A DNA stretch of 64,000 nucleotides from Akkermansiaceae bacterium (GTDB lineage Bacteria > Verrucomicrobiota > Verrucomicrobiia > Verrucomicrobiales > Akkermansiaceae), in assembly GCA_017798145.1 (NCBI GenBank), contig CP059069.1, positions 2,279,226 to 2,343,225 of the forward strand, written 5' to 3'. Made by a program: the position numbers and the translations under genes. The notes under the pieces are model-generated. The model worked only from the letters and a program-made list of their open reading frames with translations, did no database searches and was not told where the DNA came from. Positions 10,518 through 18,820 of this stretch are shown here, piece after piece. The stretch's first letter is position 1; each line of letters begins with the position of its first letter.

Positions 10518-10571
10518 CTCGACTCAGGTCGCCAGGAAATGACTGAGAAGTTGGTGAACGGGTTCGTCTGG
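10518..10571 (+). pseudogene. remnant of a xylose isomerase 3' end
   Basis: Gapless alignment of 54 bases to the end of xylA (8262-8315): 42 identical. The translation [18 protein letters not shown] compares with [17 protein letters not shown] in xylA, and the xylA stop TGA has become TGG. No more of the gene can be recognised upstream, so this is a fragment and not a functional copy. Divergence of about 22% suggests an old duplication or the remains of a second xylA. Confidence 0.7.
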
Positions 10572-10587
10572 ATGCCGCGGTGATGAT

Positions 10588-10651
10588 CGGATGGGTAGTC
10601 CAGCCTGTTCCCCACCCATACGGCGGCAATCCGCCATGTACTACCCATCCG
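10588..10651. repeat. nested inverted repeat (hairpin) downstream of recA
   Basis: Perfect 12-base arms CGGATGGGTAGT (10588-10599) and ACTACCCATCCG (10640-10651), with a smaller hairpin GGCGG-CAAT-CCGCC (10622-10635) inside the loop. No T-run follows on either strand. It could be a REP-like element, an end of a decayed mobile element, or a structured RNA. It begins 16 bases after the xylA fragment. Confidence 0.65.
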
Positions 10652-10832
10652 GATCGGAACCGGCGGACATGAGCTGGAGCCACTGTTAACGCAACACCCA
10701 CCCGACCATGTGCCACCATGCGCCGCTTTGAGGCGCAGCGGCGATCCGCGCAGTATAAGATCGCCATAAGCGCGGCAATGGCTCGCGCAGGACGAACTGG
10801 CAGCGGTCAGGTGCGGGCTAGCCCGCACAGTC

Positions 10833-11885
10833 TCACTTTTTCTTCTTCAGCTTCGCCTCTTCCATGCCTTCCTTGACCTTGGCCTCGAGGGCGTCGTAGA
10901 GAGCGGGATCCGCTTTGAGCGCGTCCTTGGCGGCGTCTCGCCCCTGTGCGAGCTGGGCGCCATCGTAGGAGAACCATGATCCGCGCTTCTGGATGATTTC
11001 CATTTCCAGCGCGAGATCAAGCAGCGAGCCGGTCGAGGAGATTCCCTCGTCATACATGATGTCGAATTCCGCCTCGGTGAAGGGCGGTGCGACCTTGTTT
11101 TTGACGACCTTGATCTTGGTGCGACTGCCTATGACCGTGCCGTCCGAAGCCTTGATCTGGCCGATGCGGCGGATATCGATGCGGACGGAGGAGAAGAACT
11201 TAAGCGCACGACCGCCGGGTGTGGTCTCCGGGCTTCCGAACATGACGCCGATCTTCTCGCGGATCTGGTTGGTGAAGATGCAGACGGTCTTCGCCTTGGA
11301 GATGAGGGCGGTGAGCTTGCGCATGGCCGCGCTCATGAGGCGGGCCTGGGCACCCACGGTGGAGTCACCGATCTCGCCGTCGAGTTCTTGTTTGGTGACG
11401 AGGGCGGCGACGGAATCGAGCACAATCACATCGATCGCGTTGGAGCGCACAAGGGCTTCGCAGATCTGGAGGGCTTCCTCGCCGGACGACGGCTGGGAAA
11501 CGAGCAAATCATCGAGGTTGACCCCAAGCTTGCGGGCGTATTGCGGATCAAGCGCGTGCTCCACGTCGATGAATGCGGCCAGCCCGCCCCGTTTCTGTGC
11601 CTGGGCGATGGCGGTGAGGGTGAGGGTGGTCTTGCCCGATGATTCCGGCCCATAGACCTCCACGATGCGGCCGCGGGCGAATCCGCCCACGCCGAGGGCG
11701 CGGTCGATGAGGAGGTTGCCTGTCGGGATGACATCGACATCAACGCGGTGCTCGTCGCCCATGCGCATGATGGCGGTTTCGCCGAATTCCTTGTGGATCT
11801 GTGAGATTGCGAGATCGAGGTTCCGCTTGCGCGTTTCCTGGAGTTTGTCCGCTGCCGCTGTTTCCGCCGCTGTTTTTGTAGCCAT
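10833..11885 (-). CDS. recA: recombinase RecA
   Basis: A 350-aa RecA, the ATP-dependent strand-exchange protein of homologous recombination and co-protease of the SOS response. Walker A is GPESSGKTT (79-87); the core shows [38 protein letters not shown], the family-specific [12 protein letters not shown], and a Lys-rich C-terminus (AKLKKKK). Length is normal. A perfect TGTTCGCTAGAACA box lies 44 bases upstream of the start, so SOS control by LexA is likely. No lexA or recX is seen next to it. Confidence 0.98.
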   Translation of the reverse strand: MATKTAAETAAADKLQETRKRNLDLAISQIHKEFGETAIMRMGDEHRVDVDVIPTGNLLIDRALGVGGFARGRIVEVYGPESSGKTTLTLTAIAQAQKRGGLAAFIDVEHALDPQYARKLGVNLDDLLVSQPSSGEEALQICEALVRSNAIDVIVLDSVAALVTKQELDGEIGDSTVGAQARLMSAAMRKLTALISKAKTVCIFTNQIREKIGVMFGSPETTPGGRALKFFSSVRIDIRRIGQIKASDGTVIGSRTKIKVVKNKVAPPFTEAEFDIMYDEGISSTGSLLDLALEMEIIQKRGSWFSYDGAQLAQGRDAAKDALKADPALYDALEAKVKEGMEEAKLKKKK

Positions 11886-11929
11886 GCGCGGAATGTGAAG
11901 GCCGACGGTGAATCCGGCAAGAAAAAAGA

Positions 11930-11943
11930 TGTTCGCTAGAACA
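11930..11943. promoter_or_regulatory. LexA (SOS) box of recA
   Basis: TGTTC-GCTA-GAACA, a perfect palindrome of the TGTTC-N4-GAACA form known as the LexA-binding motif of Verrucomicrobia. It lies 44 bases upstream of the recA ATG on the coding (minus) strand, where an SOS operator is expected. Confidence 0.8.
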
Positions 11944-12018
11944 AAAATTTAAATTCCAAGGCCAAGCCTACATGGCTGGGTTTTCCAAGGCATGGTGAAG
12001 CAAGGCGATACAAAAACG

Positions 12019-12050
12019 AAGGCGCGGATCCGTTTCCAGATCCGCGCCTT
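12019..12050 (-). terminator. rho-independent terminator of the peroxiredoxin gene
   Basis: A 12-base perfect stem (AAGGCGCGGATC / GATCCGCGCCTT) with an 8-base loop. On the minus strand it is followed by CGTTTTTG, giving a T-run. It lies about 140 bases after the stop of the minus-strand peroxiredoxin gene and upstream of recA, separating the two transcripts. The remaining 303-base gap (11886-12188) otherwise holds only the recA promoter region with its LexA box. Confidence 0.75.
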
Positions 12051-12188
12051 GCAGTGATCCCGCAGACTCAGGGCATCCAAGCTTTCCCCCCGGAAGACTT
12101 GAGCACCCCTGCAAAAGCGAGGACGAGAGCAATCTCCCAGAAATCAAGAACTTGTAAACAATAAAGTCTGCTTAACCGAATATTTTTC

Positions 12189-12680
12189 TCAGAGGGCTGC
12201 AAGTGAGGCCTTGAGAGCGACGAAATCGGGCAAATCCTTGGGGTGATCCTTGATGTCAGCGAAGCGGACGGTGCCTTCCTTGTCGATGACGAAGGCGGAT
12301 CGTTTCGGCACGCCGCCCATGATGAGGTTGGCCTCGGGGAGGAACTGCTCGTAGGCGACGCCGTAGGCCTTGGCGGCGGAGTGCTCGTAATCGCTGAGGA
12401 GAGGGACGGTGATGTTTTCCTTCTGCGCCCATGCTTCCTGGGCGAAGGGGTTGTCCCCGGAAATGGCGAAAACCTTGGCATCGAGATCCGAGTAGGCGCT
12501 GATCCCGGAGGAGACGTCGCAAAGCTCTGCAGTGCAAACGCCGGTGAAGGCCATGGGCACGAAGAGGAGGACGATATTGGATTTGCCGATCTCATCGCTG
12601 AGTTTCACGAGCTTGGGGCCGTCGGCGGTTTTCGTGACGAGTGTGAAGTCTGGGGCTTTGTCGCCTGCTTTGATGGACAT
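12189..12680 (-). CDS. peroxiredoxin (AhpE/PrxQ-like)
   Basis: A 163-aa thiol peroxidase that reduces hydrogen peroxide and organic peroxides. The active-site segment PMAFTGVCTAELC (43-54) has the peroxidatic Cys49 and a second Cys54 five residues on, the C-x4-C spacing of PrxQ/BCP atypical 2-Cys enzymes, while the PxAFTGxC form resembles AhpE. The usual AISGDNPFAQEAW and SDYEHSAAKAYGV segments follow. An in-frame ATG at 12728 would add 16 residues (MGHPLRRQ...), but the family begins at MSIKAGDKAPDF, so 12680 is chosen. No thioredoxin or reductase neighbour. Confidence 0.93.
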   Translation of the reverse strand: MSIKAGDKAPDFTLVTKTADGPKLVKLSDEIGKSNIVLLFVPMAFTGVCTAELCDVSSGISAYSDLDAKVFAISGDNPFAQEAWAQKENITVPLLSDYEHSAAKAYGVAYEQFLPEANLIMGGVPKRSAFVIDKEGTVRFADIKDHPKDLPDFVALKASLAAL

Positions 12681-12863
12681 GGTGTTTGGTGGTGGTTTGG
12701 TGGTTTGTCTCCGGAGTGGATGTCCCAATCTATGTGCAAGTCGCTGCGGGTCAATCCTTCCCGAGCGTGCGCGGGGATAGGTGCCGGTGCGCTGGCGGAA
12801 GCCGCAGGAAATGCGCCGCGCCGGGTGAAGGCCGCTGATGTTTCCCGCCTGCGTGGGCGGCGA

Positions 12864-14150
12864 TCATGCGAACTTGTATTTGCCGGGCACGGGGATGGGG
12901 GCTTCCTGGAACTTGTCGCCCATCCCGAGGGTGTCCGGGGCGAGATCCTGGTCGGATGCCCACATCTGCTCCCAGGTGATGCGCTGGCCGGAGTGCGCGG
13001 CCTCGCGGCCGAGCATGCCGAGCATGGTGCTGTTGGCCATGAACTCACCGGAGTTGAGTTCCTTGCCGGCGCGGATCGCCGCGAACCATTCGTTGTGGCA
13101 GACCTGGTACATGTTTTCCGGCTGGCCGCGGTAGGCCCATGTGACTTTTCCTGAAACGTCCTTGGTGAGCACCCGGCCCGGAGCCTCGAGGGTTCCGTTC
13201 TCGCAGAAGACGCGGTCAACGACCTCGGAGAAAGCGTTGTTCAGCTGGCGCTCGGCGACGTGGCACATCACGCCGTTGGCGTATTCATAGACGACGTCGT
13301 AATGATCCCAGACATTGCCGTCGTCATCGCGCTGCGCCCTGCCGCCGGAGGCGCGGGCGGCGATGGGGGCGACATCGCCCATGGCCCAGCCTATCTTGTC
13401 GACGGTGTGGATGCCTTGTTCGAGGAGCGGGCCGCCGGACAGCCATTCGTGGGCCATCCAGTTGCGGAGTTGCCACTCGACATCGCCCCATGCGGGATCC
13501 CGCTGGCTAACATCGGTGGAGGGTTTCGGAACGCCGGCAAGGTAGGTGCCATAGACGGAAACGATGCGCCCGAGCTCGCCGGAAAGGAGTTTTCCGTAGC
13601 CCTCGCGGGTGTTTGGGGAGAAACGCCAGCAGTAGCCGTGCTGGAGGGTGGTGCCCTTGGCCTTGGCGATCTTGGCGGACTCTAGGACGGATTTGAGGCC
13701 GGCGACATCGACGGCCATGGGTTTTTCCGCAAAGACATGTTTCCCGGCATCCACTGCGGCGCGGAGGTGCTGGGGGCGGAAGCCCGGGGGGGTGGTCAGG
13801 AGGACGACATCGACCCCGCTGTCGATGACTTTCTGGTAGGCATCGAGACCGGAAAACTGGCGCTCCGCGGGGCAATCCACCTTTCCGCCGAATTTGCCCA
13901 TGCTCCTGAGGGCGACGGCGATCTGGGACTCGAAGGCATCGCCGATGGCCCAGAGCTGTACGTTGGGGTCTGCGGAGAGGGCTTGGTGGGCGGCGCCGGT
14001 GCCGCGGCCGCCGCAGCCGATGAGGCCGATCTTGAGCTTCGCGTTGTTCGCAGCGCCCTGTGCGCGGGCGATGTTCGGGAAGGTGGCGAGGGCCGCGGTG
14101 CCGCCGGTGGCGGTGAGAAATTTCCTACGGGAGCAATTGTCGGTTGTCAT
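12864..14150 (-). CDS. Tat-exported Gfo/Idh/MocA-family oxidoreductase
   Basis: A 428-aa NAD(P)-binding oxidoreductase with a twin-arginine signal (CSRRKFLTATGGTAALATF, about 6-24) ending in ARAQG. The Rossmann fold begins with KIGLIGCGGRGTG (GxGxxG form), and the family-typical HVFAEKPMAVD (EKP motif) is present near residue 145. The C-terminal half has the GGPLLEQGIHTVDKIGWAMG pattern of the verrucomicrobial/planctomycete secreted branch. Such exported enzymes act on sugars, probably with a bound cofactor, and occur beside DUF1080 hydrolases and sugar isomerases; exact substrate unknown. The open frame runs 83 codons further upstream, but only the start at 14150 places the Tat signal at the N-terminus. 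Confidence 0.93.
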   Translation of the reverse strand: MTTDNCSRRKFLTATGGTAALATFPNIARAQGAANNAKLKIGLIGCGGRGTGAAHQALSADPNVQLWAIGDAFESQIAVALRSMGKFGGKVDCPAERQFSGLDAYQKVIDSGVDVVLLTTPPGFRPQHLRAAVDAGKHVFAEKPMAVDVAGLKSVLESAKIAKAKGTTLQHGYCWRFSPNTREGYGKLLSGELGRIVSVYGTYLAGVPKPSTDVSQRDPAWGDVEWQLRNWMAHEWLSGGPLLEQGIHTVDKIGWAMGDVAPIAARASGGRAQRDDDGNVWDHYDVVYEYANGVMCHVAERQLNNAFSEVVDRVFCENGTLEAPGRVLTKDVSGKVTWAYRGQPENMYQVCHNEWFAAIRAGKELNSGEFMANSTMLGMLGREAAHSGQRITWEQMWASDQDLAPDTLGMGDKFQEAPIPVPGKYKFA

Positions 14151-14431
14151 GTTCGTGCTGTGTGTTGCGTTACTGTCCACTTGCAACGGGAATGTATCCG
14201 CCGGTATTTCAAGAATCGAGACATTTCCCGGCACCCGGCCCGCAGAATGCGTCACTATCCATAAGTGGAAAACCCGCCGTGGGCGGCATCGAGGATGGTG
14301 CCTTCGGAAAATGATGGGAAGCACGGCTTCGTGCAGATCGTGAACATGGCTTCTTGAATGCTGCCATCGCAAGGAGCGAGCCAGGATAATGCTGATCAAG
14401 AACTCCCTGACTCACCCAAACGCCTGCACGC

Positions 14432-15424
14432 TCAGGGCTTGGATGGCAGGAACGCCTCAATCCGTCCCGTGATTGCCGACGCAGTCTTGTTGGCTTGCTC
14501 AATGGTCGGGCCGGCCTTTGCACCGGGGCCACCCGCGACGCCCGGCCGGGCGTGCCCGATTTTCGTCATCCATGCTTCAAACAGGACGCGCATCCTCTGG
14601 TTGGCGAGCTTGCGTATTTCCGCGCCGTTTGCGGGGAACAGCGCTTCGGAATTCACAACATCATCGAGGTGCAGGCCGAGAAACTGTGTCAGGATTTCCC
14701 GCGCCATGATCCAGTGGCCTTCGCGTCCGGGATGCACGCCATCGCCGGAAAGGGCGAAGGCAGGATCCTTGGCGCGACCTTCGTCCAGCGCATTTCTCAT
14801 TGGCCCGTGGATATCCACCACGTCCCAGCCATCGGCGCGCTTCGAAAGGAGCCATTCGGTGTACCGGGCAAGGCTCTCATCGTGGAACCGAAGCGCGGCA
14901 TTTCCCTTGTCATCGCGCACCGGCGGAGTGCAGAGCACCACCCGTTTCACCCCGGATTTCAGGGCGGTTTCGCGCAGGCTCATGATCGCCCCGGCAAAAC
15001 GTTGCGTGCCTGCCTCATTCGCAGGCAGGCTGCTGCCGTCGTTCATTCCATAGCAAACGATCAGCAAATCCGGCTTGGTGGCGGCCAAGGCGCCTTCGAG
15101 CCTCTCGCTCACCGCAGGGCGACCGAAGCGGTGCGCCTTGAGATGCCCGGAATTTTCCTCCTCCGTCAGATCCGATGCCGTCTCGCTGCCGAGACCGAGA
15201 TTCAACACCTCGGCACGGATCCCGTTGGCGAGGAGGCCGCACTCGAAATCCGTCACGTAATCCCCGCCCTGCGTGATGCTATCACCGAGAAATACGATGC
15301 GTTTCACCCCATCCAGCTTCGTAGCCGCCGATTGCGGGATCTCTTCCAGTGCATGGCTGCCGTGCGGCAACAAAAGAAGCAAATGGAGAAACAGGAAATG
15401 GGGCGTCCCCCTCAGGGTTTTCAT
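14432..15424 (-). CDS. secreted SGNH/GDSL hydrolase
   Basis: A 330-aa exported esterase of the SGNH family. A signal peptide (MKTLRGTPHFLFLHLLLLL...) is followed by block I VFLGDSITQGGDY with the nucleophilic Ser, block III YGMNDGSS and block V GDGVHPGREGH with the catalytic Asp/His. The C-terminal part (VNSEALFPANGAEIRKLANQRMRVLFEAW) is typical of verrucomicrobial/planctomycete GDSL enzymes thought to remove acetyl or other acyl groups from glycans. The frame extends upstream to 15532, but the ATG at 15424 gives the proper signal peptide. The gene is divergent from the sulfatase at 15771. Confidence 0.88.
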   Translation of the reverse strand: MKTLRGTPHFLFLHLLLLLPHGSHALEEIPQSAATKLDGVKRIVFLGDSITQGGDYVTDFECGLLANGIRAEVLNLGLGSETASDLTEEENSGHLKAHRFGRPAVSERLEGALAATKPDLLIVCYGMNDGSSLPANEAGTQRFAGAIMSLRETALKSGVKRVVLCTPPVRDDKGNAALRFHDESLARYTEWLLSKRADGWDVVDIHGPMRNALDEGRAKDPAFALSGDGVHPGREGHWIMAREILTQFLGLHLDDVVNSEALFPANGAEIRKLANQRMRVLFEAWMTKIGHARPGVAGGPGAKAGPTIEQANKTASAITGRIEAFLPSKP

Positions 15425-15770
15425 GGCGCGGGATAGCCCGGCATGTCTTCGGGTCATGTTAGGAGAACGCCTCATTTCCGCGTATTCTTCCATGTGAAGC
15501 CAACCTGACAGGGACCGCCCGAGGGATCGCAACGGAGCTACGACGGCATATTCCCGGTCCCCCCTGAGAAACCAGGCAATCGGTCAATCCGATGAAAGCC
15601 GAGCCGTCGATCGGGACACCCGGGCAACGGCTTTTCTTTTCCTTCTTGCCCACAAGGCCAGTCCGGCGGGGGCGGGCCGAAGCGAGGGCTTTGTCACACG
15701 TGCTGCTTGCCATGCCCTGGCGGATTGTAAAAAGTGTAATGGATGATCCCGCGCCATCCGTAGCAATGCC
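15425..15770. other. divergent intergenic region with strong secondary structure
   Basis: 346 bases between the SGNH gene (minus) and a sulfatase gene (plus), so it should hold both promoters. It contains GGGACCG (15511-15517) pairing with CGGTCCC (15555-15561) around a 37-base interior, followed by a small CCTG/CAGG hairpin and ATCGG-TCAAT-CCGAT. These could form a folded leader, but no riboswitch consensus is recognised and the downstream open frame is not convincing as a gene. Confidence 0.4.
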
Positions 15771-17285
15771 ATGAAAAACCTCCTCTTCACCGCGTTATTG
15801 ACCCTGCCGTCCCTTGCCTGCATTGCCGGGAAAGCTCCGCCCAACATCATCTTCATTTTCTCCGACGACCACGCCCAGGCCGCGATCTCCGCCTACGGCT
15901 CAAAGGTGAACAAGACCCCGCACATCGACCGCCTCGCCGAGGGCGGCGCGCGCTTCACCAACTCCTTCGTCACGAACTCGATCTGCACGCCTAGCCGCGC
16001 GACGCTCCTGACAGGCCAGTATTCCCACCTCAACGGCGTCCCCGTTTTCAACAGCTTCGACGGCTCCCGTGACCACGTCGCGAAGCACCTGCAGGCCGGA
16101 GGATACCACACCGGGGTGATCGGCAAATGGCACCTCGGGAGCGACCCGACCGGCTTCGACCGCTGGATCGTCCTACCCGGACAGGGCGCATACTGGGACC
16201 CCGTCTTCCTCGTCAGCGGGCGGAAAATGAGGATCATGGGCCACTGCACCGACATCACCACGGATCTCGGCATCGAGTGGCTGGAGACCCGGCCCAAGGA
16301 CAAGCCGTTCTTCCTCATGCTCCACCAGAAGGCTCCCCACCGGAAATGGCAGCCGGCCGAGCGCCACATCGAGATGTTCAGGGACAAGGAATTCCCTGAG
16401 CCGGACACGCTCTTCGACGATTACGAAACCCGCCCCGCCGCCCTTCCGGAAAACAGGCAGACCATCACCCGCGACCTTGATGCGAACGACCTCAAGCAGA
16501 AACCGCCGGAAGGCCTCGAGGGAGAGGAACTGGTGAGATGGAAATACAACCGCTACATGCAGGACTACCTCGCCTGTGTGCAGGGCGTCGATGATGGCGT
16601 CGGGAAGGTGCTCGACTACCTCGATGTGAACGGCCTTTCGGAAAACACCATCGTCATCTACTCCGCCGACAACGGCTGGTACCTCGGCGAGCTGGGCCTC
16701 TACGACAAGCGCTTCATGTACGAGCCCGGCCTGCGCGTCCCGCTCCTCGCCCGCGGCCCCGGCATCAAGCCCGGCGCGCTCCCCGGCAATTTCGTCGCGA
16801 ACATCGACCTCGCCCCCACATTCCTCGATCTCGCCGGCCTGCCCGTCCCCGCCTCCATGCAGGGCCGCTCGCTCGCCCCGCTGCTCAGGGGCGAGTCCCC
16901 GGACGACTGGCGAAAGACCGTCTACTATCGCTACTACCACCACCCCGGCCACCACAACACCCAGGCCCACTACGGAGTCCGCACCGACACCCACAAGCTC
17001 ATCCACTACTGGAAAAAGGACGCCTATGAGATGTATGACCTCACCAAGGATCCCGCCGAGCAACACAACCTGCTCTTCGATGAAGCCGAGGCCAAACAGC
17101 CGGAGATCGCCGCGAAATTCCTGGAGCTGAAAACCGAGATCGCCCGCCTCCAGAAGGAATTCCGCGACGACGGCCAATATGCCGATCCGGCCACATGGCC
17201 CAAGGGCAGCGCCGACGGCCCGTTCAAGCAAAAGCCCATCGGAGAGAAGACCGTCGCGGAAGCGATCGCCGCCAGCGCGGAATGA
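15771..17285 (+). CDS. secreted sulfatase (formylglycine type)
   Basis: A 504-aa type I sulfatase with signal peptide (MKNLLFTALLTLPSLACIAG). It starts with NIIFIFSDDHAQAAIS (metal-binding Asp pair) and has the maturation motif CTPSRATLLTG with Cys72 as the residue converted to formylglycine. Further landmarks are GKWHLG, the YSADNGWYLGELGLYDKR stretch that supplies metal and substrate contacts, and a C-terminal YDLTKDPAEQHNL. It needs a formylglycine-generating enzyme, which is not in this window. The next gene (CE15-like esterase) starts 16 bases downstream, suggesting joint expression and action on a sulfated polysaccharide with uronic acid esters. Confidence 0.95.
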   Translation: MKNLLFTALLTLPSLACIAGKAPPNIIFIFSDDHAQAAISAYGSKVNKTPHIDRLAEGGARFTNSFVTNSICTPSRATLLTGQYSHLNGVPVFNSFDGSRDHVAKHLQAGGYHTGVIGKWHLGSDPTGFDRWIVLPGQGAYWDPVFLVSGRKMRIMGHCTDITTDLGIEWLETRPKDKPFFLMLHQKAPHRKWQPAERHIEMFRDKEFPEPDTLFDDYETRPAALPENRQTITRDLDANDLKQKPPEGLEGEELVRWKYNRYMQDYLACVQGVDDGVGKVLDYLDVNGLSENTIVIYSADNGWYLGELGLYDKRFMYEPGLRVPLLARGPGIKPGALPGNFVANIDLAPTFLDLAGLPVPASMQGRSLAPLLRGESPDDWRKTVYYRYYHHPGHHNTQAHYGVRTDTHKLIHYWKKDAYEMYDLTKDPAEQHNLLFDEAEAKQPEIAAKFLELKTEIARLQKEFRDDGQYADPATWPKGSADGPFKQKPIGEKTVAEAIAASAE

Positions 17286-17301
17286 AACCGGCAACAAGCC
17301 C

Positions 17302-18582
17302 ATGGTGAAAAAAACATATCCATCCCGGAAACCGGCACGGATCGCAATTCCTGCATTCCTCGCCCTGCTATCCGCCCTTGCCATCGCCGCAGAGCCGCCG
17401 GTCAAACCGTGGGAGGCTAGGGCGGACGTCGTCGAAGCACTCGCCAAGCGCCTGCCTGGCACCAATTTCGAAGAATCCAAGGTTCCGGAATACAGGCTGC
17501 CCGATCCGCTCGTTTCGGAAAACGGCAAACCTGTCCGAACCCCGCTGCAATGGACGGACGAAAGGCGCCCGGAGATCCTGCAACTGTTCCGTGAAAACGT
17601 CTATGGCATCCGCCCAGCGACTCCATACCGGATCGCCTACGAGGAGGTCGGCCGCAGGGAAAACGCCTTCGCCATCGGCGCGACCGCACGCCAGATCCGC
17701 GCGACGCTCACCGCACGCGGCAAATCCCATTCCTTCGATTTCGTCCTCGTCGTCCCGAAGTCGGATGCCCCGGTGCCGGTCATCATCCACATCAACAACC
17801 GCTACCTGATCCCGCTCGGCAAGGCGGTGGACGAGGCCGACCCCTTCTGGCCTGTGGAGAAAATCGTCAGGCGCGGTTATGCCACCGCAGCGTTCCACAC
17901 ATCGGACATAGATCCCGACAAGCGCGATGGATACGCAAAAGGCATCCGCGCCCTGCTGGACGATCCCTCCTCCGATCCGGAAACCCGCTGGGCTGCCCTC
18001 TCCGCCTGGGCATGGGGCGCGAGCCGCGTCCTCGATTTCGCGACCAAGCAACCCGGCATCGACCCGCGACGCAGCGCTGTCGCCGGGAACTCGAGGGCCG
18101 GCAAGACCGCCCTCTGGGCAGGCGCGGAGGATACGCGCTTCCAGATCGCCTACAGCAACGAATCCGGCTGCGGCGGAGCCGCGCTTTCCCGGCGCGCCTT
18201 CGGGGAAACGGTCGCCCGCATCACCGATGTGATCCCCTATTGGTTCTGCCCGCGCTTCAAGCGATACGCAGGCCGCGAGTCCGATCTGCCCATCGACCAA
18301 CACCAACTCATCGCCCTGATGGCACCTCGTGCCGTCTATGTCGCCAGTGCCGACGAGGATCTGTGGGCGGATCCCAAGGGCGAATACGCCTCCCTGCTCG
18401 CCGCCGGGCCGGTGTTCGGACTCCACGGCCTCAGATACATCGCGGACCCGGAAATGCCTCCGCTCAACACCCCCCGGCATGTCGGATCGACCGGCTATCA
18501 CATCCGCACCGGCGTCCACAACCTCACCGAACAGGATTGGGGCTATTTCCTCGATTTCGCCGACCGGGTTTTCGGAAAATAG
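17302..18582 (+). CDS. secreted alpha/beta-hydrolase, CE15-like (glucuronoyl esterase family)
   Basis: A 426-aa secreted esterase. A signal peptide (about 1-30) precedes an alpha/beta-hydrolase resembling carbohydrate esterase family 15. The nucleophile elbow is AGNSRAGKTAL (261-271) with Ser264, followed by the family-typical NESGCGGAALSRR; a late HNLTEQDWGYFLDF supplies the catalytic His, and LMAPRAVYVASADEDLWADP matches the acid-containing strand. Known CE15 enzymes cleave the ester between glucuronic acid in xylan and lignin alcohols; related bacterial proteins are also called acetylxylan-esterase-like. The open frame reaches back into the sulfatase gene, but only the ATG at 17302 leads with a signal peptide. 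Confidence 0.85.
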   Translation: MVKKTYPSRKPARIAIPAFLALLSALAIAAEPPVKPWEARADVVEALAKRLPGTNFEESKVPEYRLPDPLVSENGKPVRTPLQWTDERRPEILQLFRENVYGIRPATPYRIAYEEVGRRENAFAIGATARQIRATLTARGKSHSFDFVLVVPKSDAPVPVIIHINNRYLIPLGKAVDEADPFWPVEKIVRRGYATAAFHTSDIDPDKRDGYAKGIRALLDDPSSDPETRWAALSAWAWGASRVLDFATKQPGIDPRRSAVAGNSRAGKTALWAGAEDTRFQIAYSNESGCGGAALSRRAFGETVARITDVIPYWFCPRFKRYAGRESDLPIDQHQLIALMAPRAVYVASADEDLWADPKGEYASLLAAGPVFGLHGLRYIADPEMPPLNTPRHVGSTGYHIRTGVHNLTEQDWGYFLDFADRVFGK

Positions 18583-18820
18583 GCGTTCCCTGGCGACAGA
18601 ACAGGAGCAGGATCAGCGGTTCGGATTGCTATCACGCTCCCTTGCCACCCCAGGCAAGCGGCTGATCTGGCCAAGCCCGGAAAATACGAAAAACCCGGCC
18701 TGGGGAGGCCATGGAAACCCCTCAACGCCCCAACTCATATGATCATGCGATGCTTGAAGGTGTCTTTTCACTTTGAAGCCGTGAATTCTAGGCTACACTT
18801 TGTGCATACAACGAGATTGG

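Noticed and set aside
10312-10828. Several 80-150-codon frames around 10.3-10.8 kb
   Set aside because: Arg/Pro-rich translations in overlapping frames; only the xylA-like 54 bases are supported.
15481-15620. Structured leader considered as a known riboswitch
   Set aside because: The stems exist, but no aptamer consensus I know (such as c-di-GMP, SAM, cobalamin or TPP) can be recognised on either strand.
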